Source of the DNA: Bacteroides_E sp964522975
Lineage (GTDB): Bacteria; Bacteroidota; Bacteroidia; Bacteroidales; Bacteroidaceae
Length of the DNA: 6,724 nt
Reading direction: 5' to 3'
Assembly: GCA_964522975.1 (NCBI GenBank)
Contig: CAZFXK010000121.1
Coordinates: 1 to 6,724, forward strand
In this document: positions 1 to 6,540 of the stretch, one piece after another
Layout of the letters: each line of letters begins with the position of its first letter
Position numbering within the stretch: position 1 is the first letter of the stretch
Position numbers and translations under genes: made by a program
Notes under the pieces: model-generated
Databases searched by the model: none
What the model was told of the DNA's origin: nothing
What the model saw: only the letters and a program-made list of their open reading frames with translations

Positions 1-61
1 TCTGGGACCTTCCTTTTCATCTCTTATTAAATAAAAGAATAGGAATTAATTTCCAAGACAG
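1..61. other. Unassigned edge sequence downstream of the leu operon terminator
   Basis: Two readings are possible and neither can be settled from so few bases. On the minus strand an ATG at 20-18 opens a frame reading M-K-R-K-V-P to the window edge, which could be the start of a following gene. On the plus strand, frame 1 reads S-G-T-F-L-F-I-S-Y and stops with TAA at 28-30, which could be the tail of a convergent gene. I see no Bacteroidetes-type TAnnTTTG promoter between the terminator and position 20. The sequence just beyond position 1 would decide. Confidence 0.25.
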
Positions 62-96
62 AAAAAAGGGAGGAGAATAAAACCATCTCTTCCCTT
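62..96 (-). terminator. Intrinsic terminator at the end of the leu operon
   Basis: Read on the minus strand, AAGGGAAGAGA (96-86) pairs with TCTCCTCCCTT (76-66) at 10 of 11 positions; the only mismatch is A opposite C. The loop is nine bases (85-77). A run of six T (67-62) overlaps and follows the 3' arm, as expected for a Rho-independent terminator. It lies about 30 bases past the leuB stop and on the same strand. The plus-strand version has no T-run after the hairpin, so it should act on leftward transcripts only. It marks the end of the transcription unit. Confidence 0.75.
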
Positions 97-126
97 CATC
101 AATTGAATTATAGAAATCAAAACAAA

Positions 127-1200
127 CTATTGCTTTTTTATGTAATCAACCAACCACTCTCCCACTTCAGAAGTAGAATAACTTTTATCTTCCGGAGAAC
201 GGATATCTGCTGTAGTTACTTTTGCATCTATAGAAGCAGAAACAGCTTTACGAATAATATCTGATTCTTCTTGTAAATTAAAGGCATACTCAAACATCAT
301 GGCAGCAGATAGTACAGCAGCTAAAGGATTAGCTATATTCTTCCCGGCGGCTTCCGGCCAAGAACCATGTATAGGCTCAAAAACAGACGTATGCAAACCT
401 ATGGAAGCAGAAGGCAATAGGCCCATTGATCCGGTTATTACAGAAGCTTCATCGGTTAAAATATCACCAAACATATTTTCAGTCACTATAACATCAAACG
501 AAGTAGGCCATTGAATGATACGCATTGCTACATTATCAACAAACATATACTCCGTTTCAACTTCCGGAAAATCTTTTTCTATCTCTTTTGCTGTTTCTCT
601 CCATAATCTGGAAGTTGCTAAAACATTTGCCTTATCTACAATAGTAAGTTTTTTACGACGTTGCATGGCATATTCATATGCAAGACGAACAATTCGTTCT
701 ACTTCTTCTCTACTATAAACACAGGTATCATAGGCCACATTCCCATCTTCACTACGCCCTTGAGGACGACCAAAATAAAGTCCTCCTGTTAGCTCTCTTA
801 CACACAAGAAATCGGCGTTTTTTACCAATTCAGATCGCAATGGGGACTGATGGATCAAAGCTTCAAAAGTTGTAATAGGGCGTAAATTTGCATATAAACC
901 CAAACGTTTACGCATAGCTAATAAACCTTGTTCGGGTCGTACTTTTGCTAAAGGATCATTATCGTACTTAGGGTGACCAATTGCTCCAAAAAGTACAGCA
1001 TCACTATTTTTACAAAGTATATGCGTTTCTTCCGGGTAAGGGTTGCCTACCTTATCAATAGCTTCTGCTCCACAGATGCCATATTCAAAATTTACAGTAT
1101 GAGCATAACGATCTGCTACAGCTTGAACTACATTTTTAGCGACGGTTGTTATTTCCGGACCAATTCCATCTCCCGGAAGTACGGCTATTTTCATTTCCAT
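127..1200 (-). CDS. leuB: 3-isopropylmalate dehydrogenase LeuB
   Basis: This cytoplasmic enzyme oxidatively decarboxylates (2R,3S)-3-isopropylmalate to 2-oxoisocaproate with NAD+, the last step before transamination to leucine. The 357 residues match the usual family length. Visible family motifs are PGDGIGPEI (9-17), the substrate-binding arginines around RKRLGLYANLRP (97-108), RELTGGLYFGRP (135-146) with its Arg and catalytic Tyr142, Lys190 in TIVDKANVL, Asp222 in VDNVAM, and the Mg-binding aspartates of GDILTDEAS (Asp246, Asp250). The NAD loop reads EPIHGSWPEAAGKNIANP (275-292), where many relatives have GSAPDIAG; Glu in place of Asp is conservative and probably lineage-typical. It is the last gene of the operon, 55 bases after the preceding gene, and is followed by a terminator. 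If the neighbouring citramalate synthase call is right, LeuB would also oxidise 3-methylmalate to 2-oxobutyrate. The start could be Met1 or Met3 (position 1194); no Shine-Dalgarno separates them. Confidence 0.97.
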   Translation of the reverse strand: MEMKIAVLPGDGIGPEITTVAKNVVQAVADRYAHTVNFEYGICGAEAIDKVGNPYPEETHILCKNSDAVLFGAIGHPKYDNDPLAKVRPEQGLLAMRKRLGLYANLRPITTFEALIHQSPLRSELVKNADFLCVRELTGGLYFGRPQGRSEDGNVAYDTCVYSREEVERIVRLAYEYAMQRRKKLTIVDKANVLATSRLWRETAKEIEKDFPEVETEYMFVDNVAMRIIQWPTSFDVIVTENMFGDILTDEASVITGSMGLLPSASIGLHTSVFEPIHGSWPEAAGKNIANPLAAVLSAAMMFEYAFNLQEESDIIRKAVSASIDAKVTTADIRSPEDKSYSTSEVGEWLVDYIKKQ

Positions 1201-1255
1201 GATTTAATATTGTTTTTGTTTTCTATAACCAAAAGGTATCATTTATTTTTTTCTT

Positions 1256-2785
1256 CTAAAAATCTTCAATTAAGTTAAGCATTTTTATAGTCGCTTTAAT
1301 GGCAGCTTCAGTTTGATCTACATCCAAACCTCTAGTTCTAAATGTTTTATCCTTAAACTTCCAAGTGATTACTGTTTGAACAAAGGCATCCGTACGCCCT
1401 CCCGGAGGTATGCTTACGGCATAGTTGGTCAACATAGGAAACGAACGTTGTAATTTTTCTTTATACACTTTTCTCAAAGCACGTACAAAAGCATCATATT
1501 GTCCATCTCCTGAAGAACTCTCCTCATAGATCTTTCCATTTATCTCTATACTGAAAGTAGCAGTAGGTTTTAACCCTCTAACTAAAGTTACATAATAACT
1601 GTTTAACTTCACCGTATCATTTACTACATCATGCTTAAGCACATCCGATATAATATAAGGTAAATCTTCTTGTGTAACCAATTCTTTGCGATCACCCAAT
1701 GCAATGATACGTTCAGTAACTCTCTTCATGGATTCTTCATCCAATTGCATACCTAATTGCTCTAAATTCTTTCTGATATTTGCTTTGCCCGAGGTCTTCC
1801 CCAAAGCATATTCTCTTACTCTTCCAAAACGCTCAGGCAGCAGTTCATTACAATACAAGTTTTTTTTACAATCACCATCAGCATGTACACCTGCTACTTG
1901 TGTAAATACACTTTCTCCTACAATGGGCTTGTTTCCGGGTATCATTATAGTTGAATAAGATTCAACTAAACGACTGGCTTCATTTAATTTACTTTCAACA
2001 ATATTTGTTTGTACGTTAAAGTGATCTTTCAAAATAGCCTGAACACTAGCTAAAGGAGCATTACCTGCCCGTTCGCCTAACCCATTAATAGTGGTATGGA
2101 TTCCTTTTACGTCAGATAGAACTGCGGCCAACACATTACTGATTGCCAAATCGTAATCATTATGAGCATGAAAATCAAAATGTAACTCCGGGTAACGATT
2201 TATCATTTCACCAAGATAATTTCTTACTTGTATAGGATTTAACACACCTAACGTATCAGGTAACATAAAACGTTTAATCCCTGCTTTTTTTAAATGATCC
2301 ATCAGAAAGAAAACATAATCAGATGAGTTTTTCATTCCATTACTCCAATCTTCCAAATATATATTGACGGAAACGCCTTTCCCTGCAGCATACTCTACTA
2401 CTTTTTGGATATCCTTTAAGTGCTCTTCGGGAGTTTTCTTTAACTGATATTTACAGTGACACATTGAACCCTTACAAAGCAAATTCAACACTTTACCTCC
2501 TGCATTACAAATCCAATCTACCGAATTCCCTTCATCAACAAAACCTAAAACTTCTACTTTCTCAAGAATTCCTTTTTTATTAGCCCAATCAGTAATGAGT
2601 TGAACTGCTTTAAATTCACCCCCTGAAACATGGGCAGATGCCACTTCTATACGATCAACCCGCACCTTCTCCAAAAGGTAACGAGCTATCATTAATTTTT
2701 CATGAGGTACAAATGAAACTCCAGAAGTTTGCTCTCCATCACGGAGAGTTGTATCCATTATCTCTATTTGGATTGGCTTTCCCAT
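1256..2785 (-). CDS. cimA: (R)-citramalate synthase, Leptospira CimA type (commonly annotated as a second 2-isopropylmalate synthase)
   Basis: It belongs to the DRE-TIM metallolyase family: a TIM-barrel domain (about residues 1-280), a linker, and a C-terminal LeuA-type regulatory domain (about 385-509). The catalytic signature TLRDGEQ is at 13-19. Metal ligands are Asp16, His206, His208 (FHAHND) and Asn242 in INGLGERAGN. Its closest match from memory is Leptospira CimA, with an offset of one residue: Arg15, Asp16, Leu80, Leu103, Tyr143 and Thr178 here correspond to Arg16, Asp17, Leu81, Leu104, Tyr144 and Thr179 there. Leu81, Leu104 and Tyr144 form the small hydrophobic pocket that selects pyruvate. 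LeuC, LeuD and LeuB would carry citramalate on to 2-oxobutyrate for isoleucine. SSGDGQYDAFVRAL (423-436) and PPGGRTDAF (460-468) lie in the regulatory domain, which binds isoleucine in the Leptospira enzyme. The start overlaps leuD by 22 bases, suggesting translational coupling. Family membership is certain; the citramalate call is inferred and not assayed. Confidence 0.82.
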   Translation of the reverse strand: MGKPIQIEIMDTTLRDGEQTSGVSFVPHEKLMIARYLLEKVRVDRIEVASAHVSGGEFKAVQLITDWANKKGILEKVEVLGFVDEGNSVDWICNAGGKVLNLLCKGSMCHCKYQLKKTPEEHLKDIQKVVEYAAGKGVSVNIYLEDWSNGMKNSSDYVFFLMDHLKKAGIKRFMLPDTLGVLNPIQVRNYLGEMINRYPELHFDFHAHNDYDLAISNVLAAVLSDVKGIHTTINGLGERAGNAPLASVQAILKDHFNVQTNIVESKLNEASRLVESYSTIMIPGNKPIVGESVFTQVAGVHADGDCKKNLYCNELLPERFGRVREYALGKTSGKANIRKNLEQLGMQLDEESMKRVTERIIALGDRKELVTQEDLPYIISDVLKHDVVNDTVKLNSYYVTLVRGLKPTATFSIEINGKIYEESSSGDGQYDAFVRALRKVYKEKLQRSFPMLTNYAVSIPPGGRTDAFVQTVITWKFKDKTFRTRGLDVDQTEAAIKATIKMLNLIEDF

Positions 2786-3354
2786 GCTTCTATTTTATCT
2801 TGATGGGATAGAAGAAAGTCAATATCATCCAGCCCATTTTCTAAACAATGTTTTTTATACACATTAATCTCGAAAGATTCACTTTCATTCGTTATGATAT
2901 TGGTTATTGTTTGATTGGGCAAATCAACTTTTACTTCACAATCGGAATCTTTTTCAATCGACTCAAACAACTTTGCTAAAAATCCTTCACTTACCTGCAC
3001 TGGTAAAACAAAGTTATTCAAAGCATTATTACGAAAGATGTCAGCAAAAAAGCTACTTACAACTACTCGAAAACCATAATCAGCTAATGCCCACGCTGCA
3101 TGTTCACGACTAGAACCCGAACCAAAATTTTTTCCACCTACTAATATCTCACCTGAGTAAACTGAATTATTTAAGACAAAATCAGGCTTTTTATTACCAT
3201 CTTTATCATACCTCCAATCATTAAAAAGTTTTTCACCAAATCCTTCACGTGTTGTTGCTTTTAAGAAACGAGCCGGAATAATTTGATCTGTATCTACATT
3301 TTCTAAAGGAATAGGTACACAAGTAGATTGAATTATATTTATTTTTTGTTTCAT
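2764..3354 (-). CDS. leuD: 3-isopropylmalate dehydratase small subunit LeuD
   Basis: This is the swivelling aconitase-type domain that completes the active site of LeuC; the complex isomerises 2-isopropylmalate to 3-isopropylmalate through 2-isopropylmaleate. The 196 residues fit the longer bacterial LeuD form. Motifs are NVDTDQIIPARFL (19-31), GGKNFGSGSSREHAAWAL (73-90), which is the strongly conserved substrate-contact loop, and SFFADIFRNNALNNF (101-115). The typical bacterial C-terminal GLDDIDFLL is at 174-182. It starts 26 bases after the leuC stop, and its last 22 bases overlap the start of the following cimA-like gene, so the three are very likely co-translated. With a citramalate synthase in the operon, LeuCD probably also converts citramalate through citraconate to 3-methylmalate. 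Confidence 0.97.
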   Translation of the reverse strand: MKQKINIIQSTCVPIPLENVDTDQIIPARFLKATTREGFGEKLFNDWRYDKDGNKKPDFVLNNSVYSGEILVGGKNFGSGSSREHAAWALADYGFRVVVSSFFADIFRNNALNNFVLPVQVSEGFLAKLFESIEKDSDCEVKVDLPNQTITNIITNESESFEINVYKKHCLENGLDDIDFLLSHQDKIEAWESQSK

Positions 3355-3380
3355 TTTTTCAAGTTTATGCGTTTGAGTTA

Positions 3381-4757
3381 TTAAAGAAAGTTACGAGGAT
3401 CAGTGATTTTTCCGGTAACAGCAGCTGCTGCAGCAACAAATGGACTAGCTAATAATGTGCGCGATCCCGGCCCTTGCCGCCCTTCAAAATTTCGATTGGA
3501 AGTGGATACAGCATATTTACCTTCGGGTACTTTATCCTCATTCATTGCTAAACAAGCGGAGCATCCGGGTTGACGAATAGCAAATCCGGCATCCTCCAAT
3601 ACCCTATCTATCCCTTCTTCTTTGATCTGATCTAATACTTTCCAAGATCCCGGAACTAACCAAACGATTACATTCTCCGCTTTTTTTCTTCCTTTGACTA
3701 CTTCTGCGAAAGCTCTAAAATCTTCAATACGTCCATTAGTACACGAACCTAGAAATACATAATCGATAGGTTCACCTAAAATAGGTTTACCTGATTCAAA
3801 TCCCATATATTTCAAAGACTTTTGAAAAGAATCACTATTGGTAACAGGAATGGACTTTGTTATTCCCATTCCCATACCCGGATTAGTTCCATAAGTAATC
3901 ATAGGCTCTATTAAAGAGGCATTGATCGTCACTTCTTTATCAAATTTGGCTCCCTCATCACTCTTTAAGGTTTTCCAATAAGCCAAAGCTTTATCCCAAT
4001 CCTCTCCTTTAGGTGCATAATCTGTTCCTTTGATATATTCAAAGGTCACCTCGTCTGGAGCAATCATTCCTCCACGTGCTCCCATTTCAATAGAAAGATT
4101 GCAAAGAGTCAAACGTCCTTCCATTGTTAAATTCCGAATAGCTTCACCGGAATATTCCACAAAATAGCCTGTAGCACCTCCGGTTGTCAATTGAGAAATA
4201 ATATAAAGAGCCAGATCTTTTGCTGTAACTCCTTTGTTTAACTCTCCATCAATCTTAATTCGCATTGTTTTAGGACGACTTTGCAAAACACATTGAGAGG
4301 CTAAAACCATTTCCACCTCACTGGTACCAATACCAAAAGCTATAGCACCTAAAGCACCGTGCGTGGAAGTATGCGAATCTCCACATACAATAGTCATTCC
4401 AGGAAGAGTAAGACCGTTTTCCGGTCCTACGACATGAATGATTCCATTCTTAGGGTCCATCATCCCAAAATGCATTAAACCAAACTCTTTAGCATTCATA
4501 GCCAAAGTATCTACTTGCTGTTTGGAAATAGGATCTTGAATGGGGTTCTCTTGTCCAAGGGTAGGTGTATTATGATCCGGCATACAGATAACTTTCTCGG
4601 GACGAAACACTTTAAGCCCTCTACGACGTAATCCATCAAAAGCCTGAGGACTGGTTACCTCATGACAATATAATCGATCAATATATAATTGCGTTGGACC
4701 CTCTGCTATTTCTTGCACCACGTGAGCATCCCATATTTTATCAAATAATGTTTTCAT
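3381..4757 (-). CDS. leuC: 3-isopropylmalate dehydratase large subunit LeuC
   Basis: This is the catalytic, [4Fe-4S]-carrying subunit of isopropylmalate isomerase and partner of LeuD. The 458 residues are close to the length of the E. coli-type enzyme and make it the classical bacterial form, not the shorter archaeal/homoaconitase-like form. The three cluster cysteines are visible: Cys339 in FLGSCTNGR, and Cys399 and Cys402 in QPGCSACLAMN. Other aconitase-family signatures are PDHNTPT (60-66), CGDSHTSTHGA (125-135), GARGGMIAPDEVTFEY (226-241) and STSNRNFEGRQG (418-429). It lies 26 bases after the leuA stop and 26 bases before leuD. No key residue is missing and the frame is intact from start to stop. 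Confidence 0.98.
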   Translation of the reverse strand: MKTLFDKIWDAHVVQEIAEGPTQLYIDRLYCHEVTSPQAFDGLRRRGLKVFRPEKVICMPDHNTPTLGQENPIQDPISKQQVDTLAMNAKEFGLMHFGMMDPKNGIIHVVGPENGLTLPGMTIVCGDSHTSTHGALGAIAFGIGTSEVEMVLASQCVLQSRPKTMRIKIDGELNKGVTAKDLALYIISQLTTGGATGYFVEYSGEAIRNLTMEGRLTLCNLSIEMGARGGMIAPDEVTFEYIKGTDYAPKGEDWDKALAYWKTLKSDEGAKFDKEVTINASLIEPMITYGTNPGMGMGITKSIPVTNSDSFQKSLKYMGFESGKPILGEPIDYVFLGSCTNGRIEDFRAFAEVVKGRKKAENVIVWLVPGSWKVLDQIKEEGIDRVLEDAGFAIRQPGCSACLAMNEDKVPEGKYAVSTSNRNFEGRQGPGSRTLLASPFVAAAAAVTGKITDPRNFL

Positions 4758-4783
4758 TGAATTTATTTTAATTGTTTTATTTT

Positions 4784-6280
4784 TTAGGAGTTAAATTTAT
4801 TTATACAATCAATATAAGCTTCTACTGAAGCAGCCACAATATCGGTATTTGCCCCAAAACCATAATACATATGCCCATCGTATTCCACCTGCATATGTAC
4901 TTTTCCAACATCATCACTTCCTTTATTTATGGCTTGAATAGTAAATTCTTTTAAGGTCATTTCACGATTAATAATTCGTTTTAAAGCACGAATGGCAGAA
5001 TCAACCGGACCGTTACCCGAGGCAGAAGCTTCAAACTTTTCTCCAGAAATACTCAATCCAATGCTTGCTACGGATCGAACACCCACCCCACTAACCACTT
5101 GTAGGTGATCTAATTTGATGTGATGATCTAATGTACGATCAGCACCTGCTAATAACAACACATCATCATCTGTGATATCTTTTTTCTTATCTGCTAACAA
5201 TAAGAAATTATCGTAAATCTTGTTCAGGTTCTCTCCATCTATTTTAACCCCTAAAACTTCTAAGCGGTGTTTTAAAGCTGCTCTACCACTCCGTGCGGTC
5301 AACACAATAGAACTATCATCTATTCCCACTTCTCTAGGATCAATGATTTCATACGTATCAGTACTCTTTAATACCCCATCTTGGTGAATTCCCGAAGAGT
5401 GAGCAAAAGCATTTCTACCCACAATAGCTTTATTAGGTTGTATTGGCATATTCATTAAACTAGAAACCATACGACTAATACCCGATATTTTACGAGTATT
5501 AATATTAGTCTCAATGCCTAAATTATGGCTTTTTAAGATCATAGCAATCTCTTCTAAAGCGGTATTGCCTGCACGTTCACCTACTCCATTAATGGTCACT
5601 TCAACCTGTCGAGCCCCGTTTAGTATTCCACTCATAGTATTTGCTGTAGCCATACCCAAATCATTATGACAATGAGTGGAAATAATGGCTTTATCTATAT
5701 TAGAAACATTTTCTTTTAAAAATCGAATCTTTTCACCATAAACGTTAGGTAAACAATAGCCTGTAGTATCCGGAATATTAACAACTGTTGCACCTGCAGC
5801 AATTACAGCTTCTATGACTCTCGCCAAATACTCATTATCGGTACGACCTGCATCTTCAGCATAAAATTCCACATCATCTACAAAGCGGCGAGCATATTTC
5901 ACTGCTCTTACTGCACGTTCTATAATTTCATCTCGGTTAGATTTAAATTTATATTTTATATGAGAATCCGATGTTCCAATTCCTGTATGAATCCGCTTAT
6001 GCTTAGCATATTGCAAGGACTCCACTGCTACATCAATATCTTTTTCAACAGCACGTGTTAATGCACAAATCGTAGGCCAGGTAACTGCTTTAGAAATTTC
6101 TATAACAGAGTTGAAATCACCAGGGCTAGAGATTGGAAACCCCGCTTCAATAACATCTACTCCAAGTTCTTCCAAAGCTTTAGCTACTTCAATTTTTTCA
6201 ACTGTATTCAATTGACAACCTGGTACTTGTTCGCCATCTCGCAAAGTAGTATCAAAAATAAATAATCTATTATCTCCCAT
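4784..6280 (-). CDS. leuA: 2-isopropylmalate synthase LeuA with leucine-feedback domain
   Basis: It condenses acetyl-CoA with 2-oxoisovalerate to 2-isopropylmalate, the first committed step of leucine synthesis. The 498 residues hold a TIM-barrel catalytic domain (about 1-275), a linker containing SSGIHQDGVLK (295-305), and the C-terminal LeuA dimer regulatory domain (about 385-498), in which SGNGPVDSAIRAL (421-433) and GFGANTDIVAAS (474-485) mark the leucine-binding region. Metal ligands are Asp15 (DTTLRDGEQ, 10-18), His203 and His205 (THCHNDLG), and Asn239 (GVGERAGN). His98 in RIHTGIGTS sits where 2-isopropylmalate synthases keep His and citramalate synthases have Leu, supporting this assignment over the other paralogue. 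Oddly, the motif VEFYAEDAGRT has Tyr140 where E. coli LeuA has Ser. The start is fixed by an in-frame TAA four codons upstream (6292-6290) and lies about 20 bases past the attenuator's T-run. It is the first structural gene of the operon. Confidence 0.97.
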   Translation of the reverse strand: MGDNRLFIFDTTLRDGEQVPGCQLNTVEKIEVAKALEELGVDVIEAGFPISSPGDFNSVIEISKAVTWPTICALTRAVEKDIDVAVESLQYAKHKRIHTGIGTSDSHIKYKFKSNRDEIIERAVRAVKYARRFVDDVEFYAEDAGRTDNEYLARVIEAVIAAGATVVNIPDTTGYCLPNVYGEKIRFLKENVSNIDKAIISTHCHNDLGMATANTMSGILNGARQVEVTINGVGERAGNTALEEIAMILKSHNLGIETNINTRKISGISRMVSSLMNMPIQPNKAIVGRNAFAHSSGIHQDGVLKSTDTYEIIDPREVGIDDSSIVLTARSGRAALKHRLEVLGVKIDGENLNKIYDNFLLLADKKKDITDDDVLLLAGADRTLDHHIKLDHLQVVSGVGVRSVASIGLSISGEKFEASASGNGPVDSAIRALKRIINREMTLKEFTIQAINKGSDDVGKVHMQVEYDGHMYYGFGANTDIVAASVEAYIDCINKFNS

Positions 6281-6302
6281 AACTTTATATTATTATATTA
6301 AC

Positions 6303-6338
6303 AAAAAACCTTCCCCACATTGTAGTGAGAAAGGTTTT
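6303..6338 (-). terminator. Attenuator: intrinsic terminator between the leader peptide and leuA
   Basis: On the minus strand AAAACCTTTCTCAC (6338-6325) pairs with GTGGGGAAGGTTTT (6318-6305) over 14 continuous base pairs, two of them G-U, closing a six-base loop TACAAT (6324-6319). Six T (6308-6303) follow, partly inside the stem. It lies inside the transcribed leader, 30 bases after the leader-peptide stop and about 20 bases before the leuA ATG. A terminator between the promoter and the first gene makes sense only as a conditional switch. Its 5' arm is also able to pair with upstream leader RNA, which would prevent it from forming. Confidence 0.88.
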
Positions 6339-6434
6339 CAGTTATTTTAATTTATATTCTTTATATTTCAAATAATATTATACAAACATCCCCTCCCACT
6401 AGTTTTGCTTAGCAGAATAATAATATTGAGGAGA
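6323..6434 (-). promoter_or_regulatory. Alternative leader RNA pairings (protector and antiterminator)
   Basis: Three segments can swap partners. Segment 1, TCTCCTC (6434-6428), covers the tandem Leu codons CTC CTC and can pair with GAGGGGA (6395-6389) over 7 bp. Segment 2, TAGTGGGAGGGG (6401-6390), inside leader codons 20-24, can pair with segment 3, CCTTTCTCACTA (6334-6323), over 12 bp including three G-U. Segment 3 is also most of the 5' arm of the terminator. A ribosome stalled on the Ile/Leu codons would cover segment 1, free segment 2, and allow 2:3 pairing, so the terminator cannot form and leuA is read. With plentiful amino acids, 1:2 forms and the terminator wins. Segment 2 and the terminator 3' arm share a GTGGG-rich sequence, as expected for competing partners. 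The pairings are seen in the sequence; the switching is inferred. Confidence 0.78.
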
Positions 6435-6460
6435 ATAATATGTATAACAAATATTGACAT
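6368..6460 (-). CDS. Ile/Leu-rich leader peptide of the leu operon attenuator
   Basis: This 30-codon frame runs from ATG at 6460 to TGA at 6370-6368. Residues 5-17 read VIHIILLNIIILL: 11 of 13 are branched-chain amino acids. In total there are nine Ile, five Leu and one Val. The second half (SKTSGRGCLYNII) is ordinary except for a final Ile-Ile pair. Its four clustered Leu codons are CTC, CTC, CTG and CTA, not the TTA used at the start of leuA, which may sharpen the response to leucyl-tRNA charging. The frame sits about 40 bases after the predicted transcription start and directly before a conditional terminator, the position of classical leader peptides. The peptide is probably made only to be sensed by translation and need not accumulate. 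The ribosome binding site is weak (AAGTAAG before ATG), normal for this phylum. A short hydrophobic peptide by chance is the alternative, but the overlap with matched RNA pairings makes that unlikely. Confidence 0.85.
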   Translation of the reverse strand: MSIFVIHIILLNIIILLSKTSGRGCLYNII

Positions 6461-6506
6461 CTTACTTTTATTAAAGAAAATAGAGATTTTAGCTTCTATT
6501 CTTCAG

Positions 6507-6537
6507 CAAATATAGAGCTAATACTTTTAAATACAAA
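6507..6537 (-). promoter_or_regulatory. Bacteroidetes-type housekeeping promoter of the leu operon
   Basis: On the minus strand TTTG (6537-6534) is followed after 19 bases by TATATTTG (6514-6507). This matches the known Bacteroides consensus of a -33 TTTG and a -7 TAnnTTTG at the expected spacing. Transcription should begin near 6500, giving a leader of about 220 bases before leuA and about 40 before the leader-peptide ATG. No E. coli-like -10/-35 pair is needed to explain the start. I found no equally good match elsewhere upstream of leuA on this strand. Confidence 0.8.
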
Positions 6538-6540
6538 TAA

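Noticed and set aside
42..54. Near-palindrome GGAATTAATTTCC past the operon terminator
   Set aside because: It is imperfect and AT-rich, and has no promoter or gene context to give it meaning.
299..875. Plus-strand open frames of about 65-71 codons opposite leuB
   Set aside because: They lie fully antisense to a clear, complete leuB, match no family I recognise, and are explained by the codon pattern of the other strand.
1230..1238. TACCTTTTG on the minus strand before leuB, resembling the TAnnTTTG promoter element
   Set aside because: It has one extra T compared with the consensus, and there is no TTTG at the right distance upstream; leuB is more simply the last gene of the operon.
973..1278. 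Plus-strand 101-codon frame across the leuB 5' end and the leuB-cimA gap
   Set aside because: Most of it is antisense to leuB and its composition looks like translated AT-rich DNA; no promoter or start signal supports it.
1686..1958. Plus-strand 90-codon frame opposite the cimA-like gene
   Set aside because: Fully antisense to well-conserved coding sequence and without a recognisable motif.
2907..3113. Plus-strand 68-codon frame opposite leuD
   Set aside because: It is antisense to the conserved LeuD core motifs, which explain the sequence.
6428..6455. Plus-strand GAGGAG followed by ATG and a five-codon frame (M-Y-N-K-Y)
   Set aside because: The Shine-Dalgarno-like sequence is simply the complement of the CTC CTC leader codons, the frame is too short, and strong Shine-Dalgarno use is not typical of this phylum.
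6281..6500. T-box or other ligand riboswitch in the leuA leader
   Set aside because: I see no T-box sequence or complex aptamer; the leader is accounted for by a short peptide frame and simple alternative hairpins.
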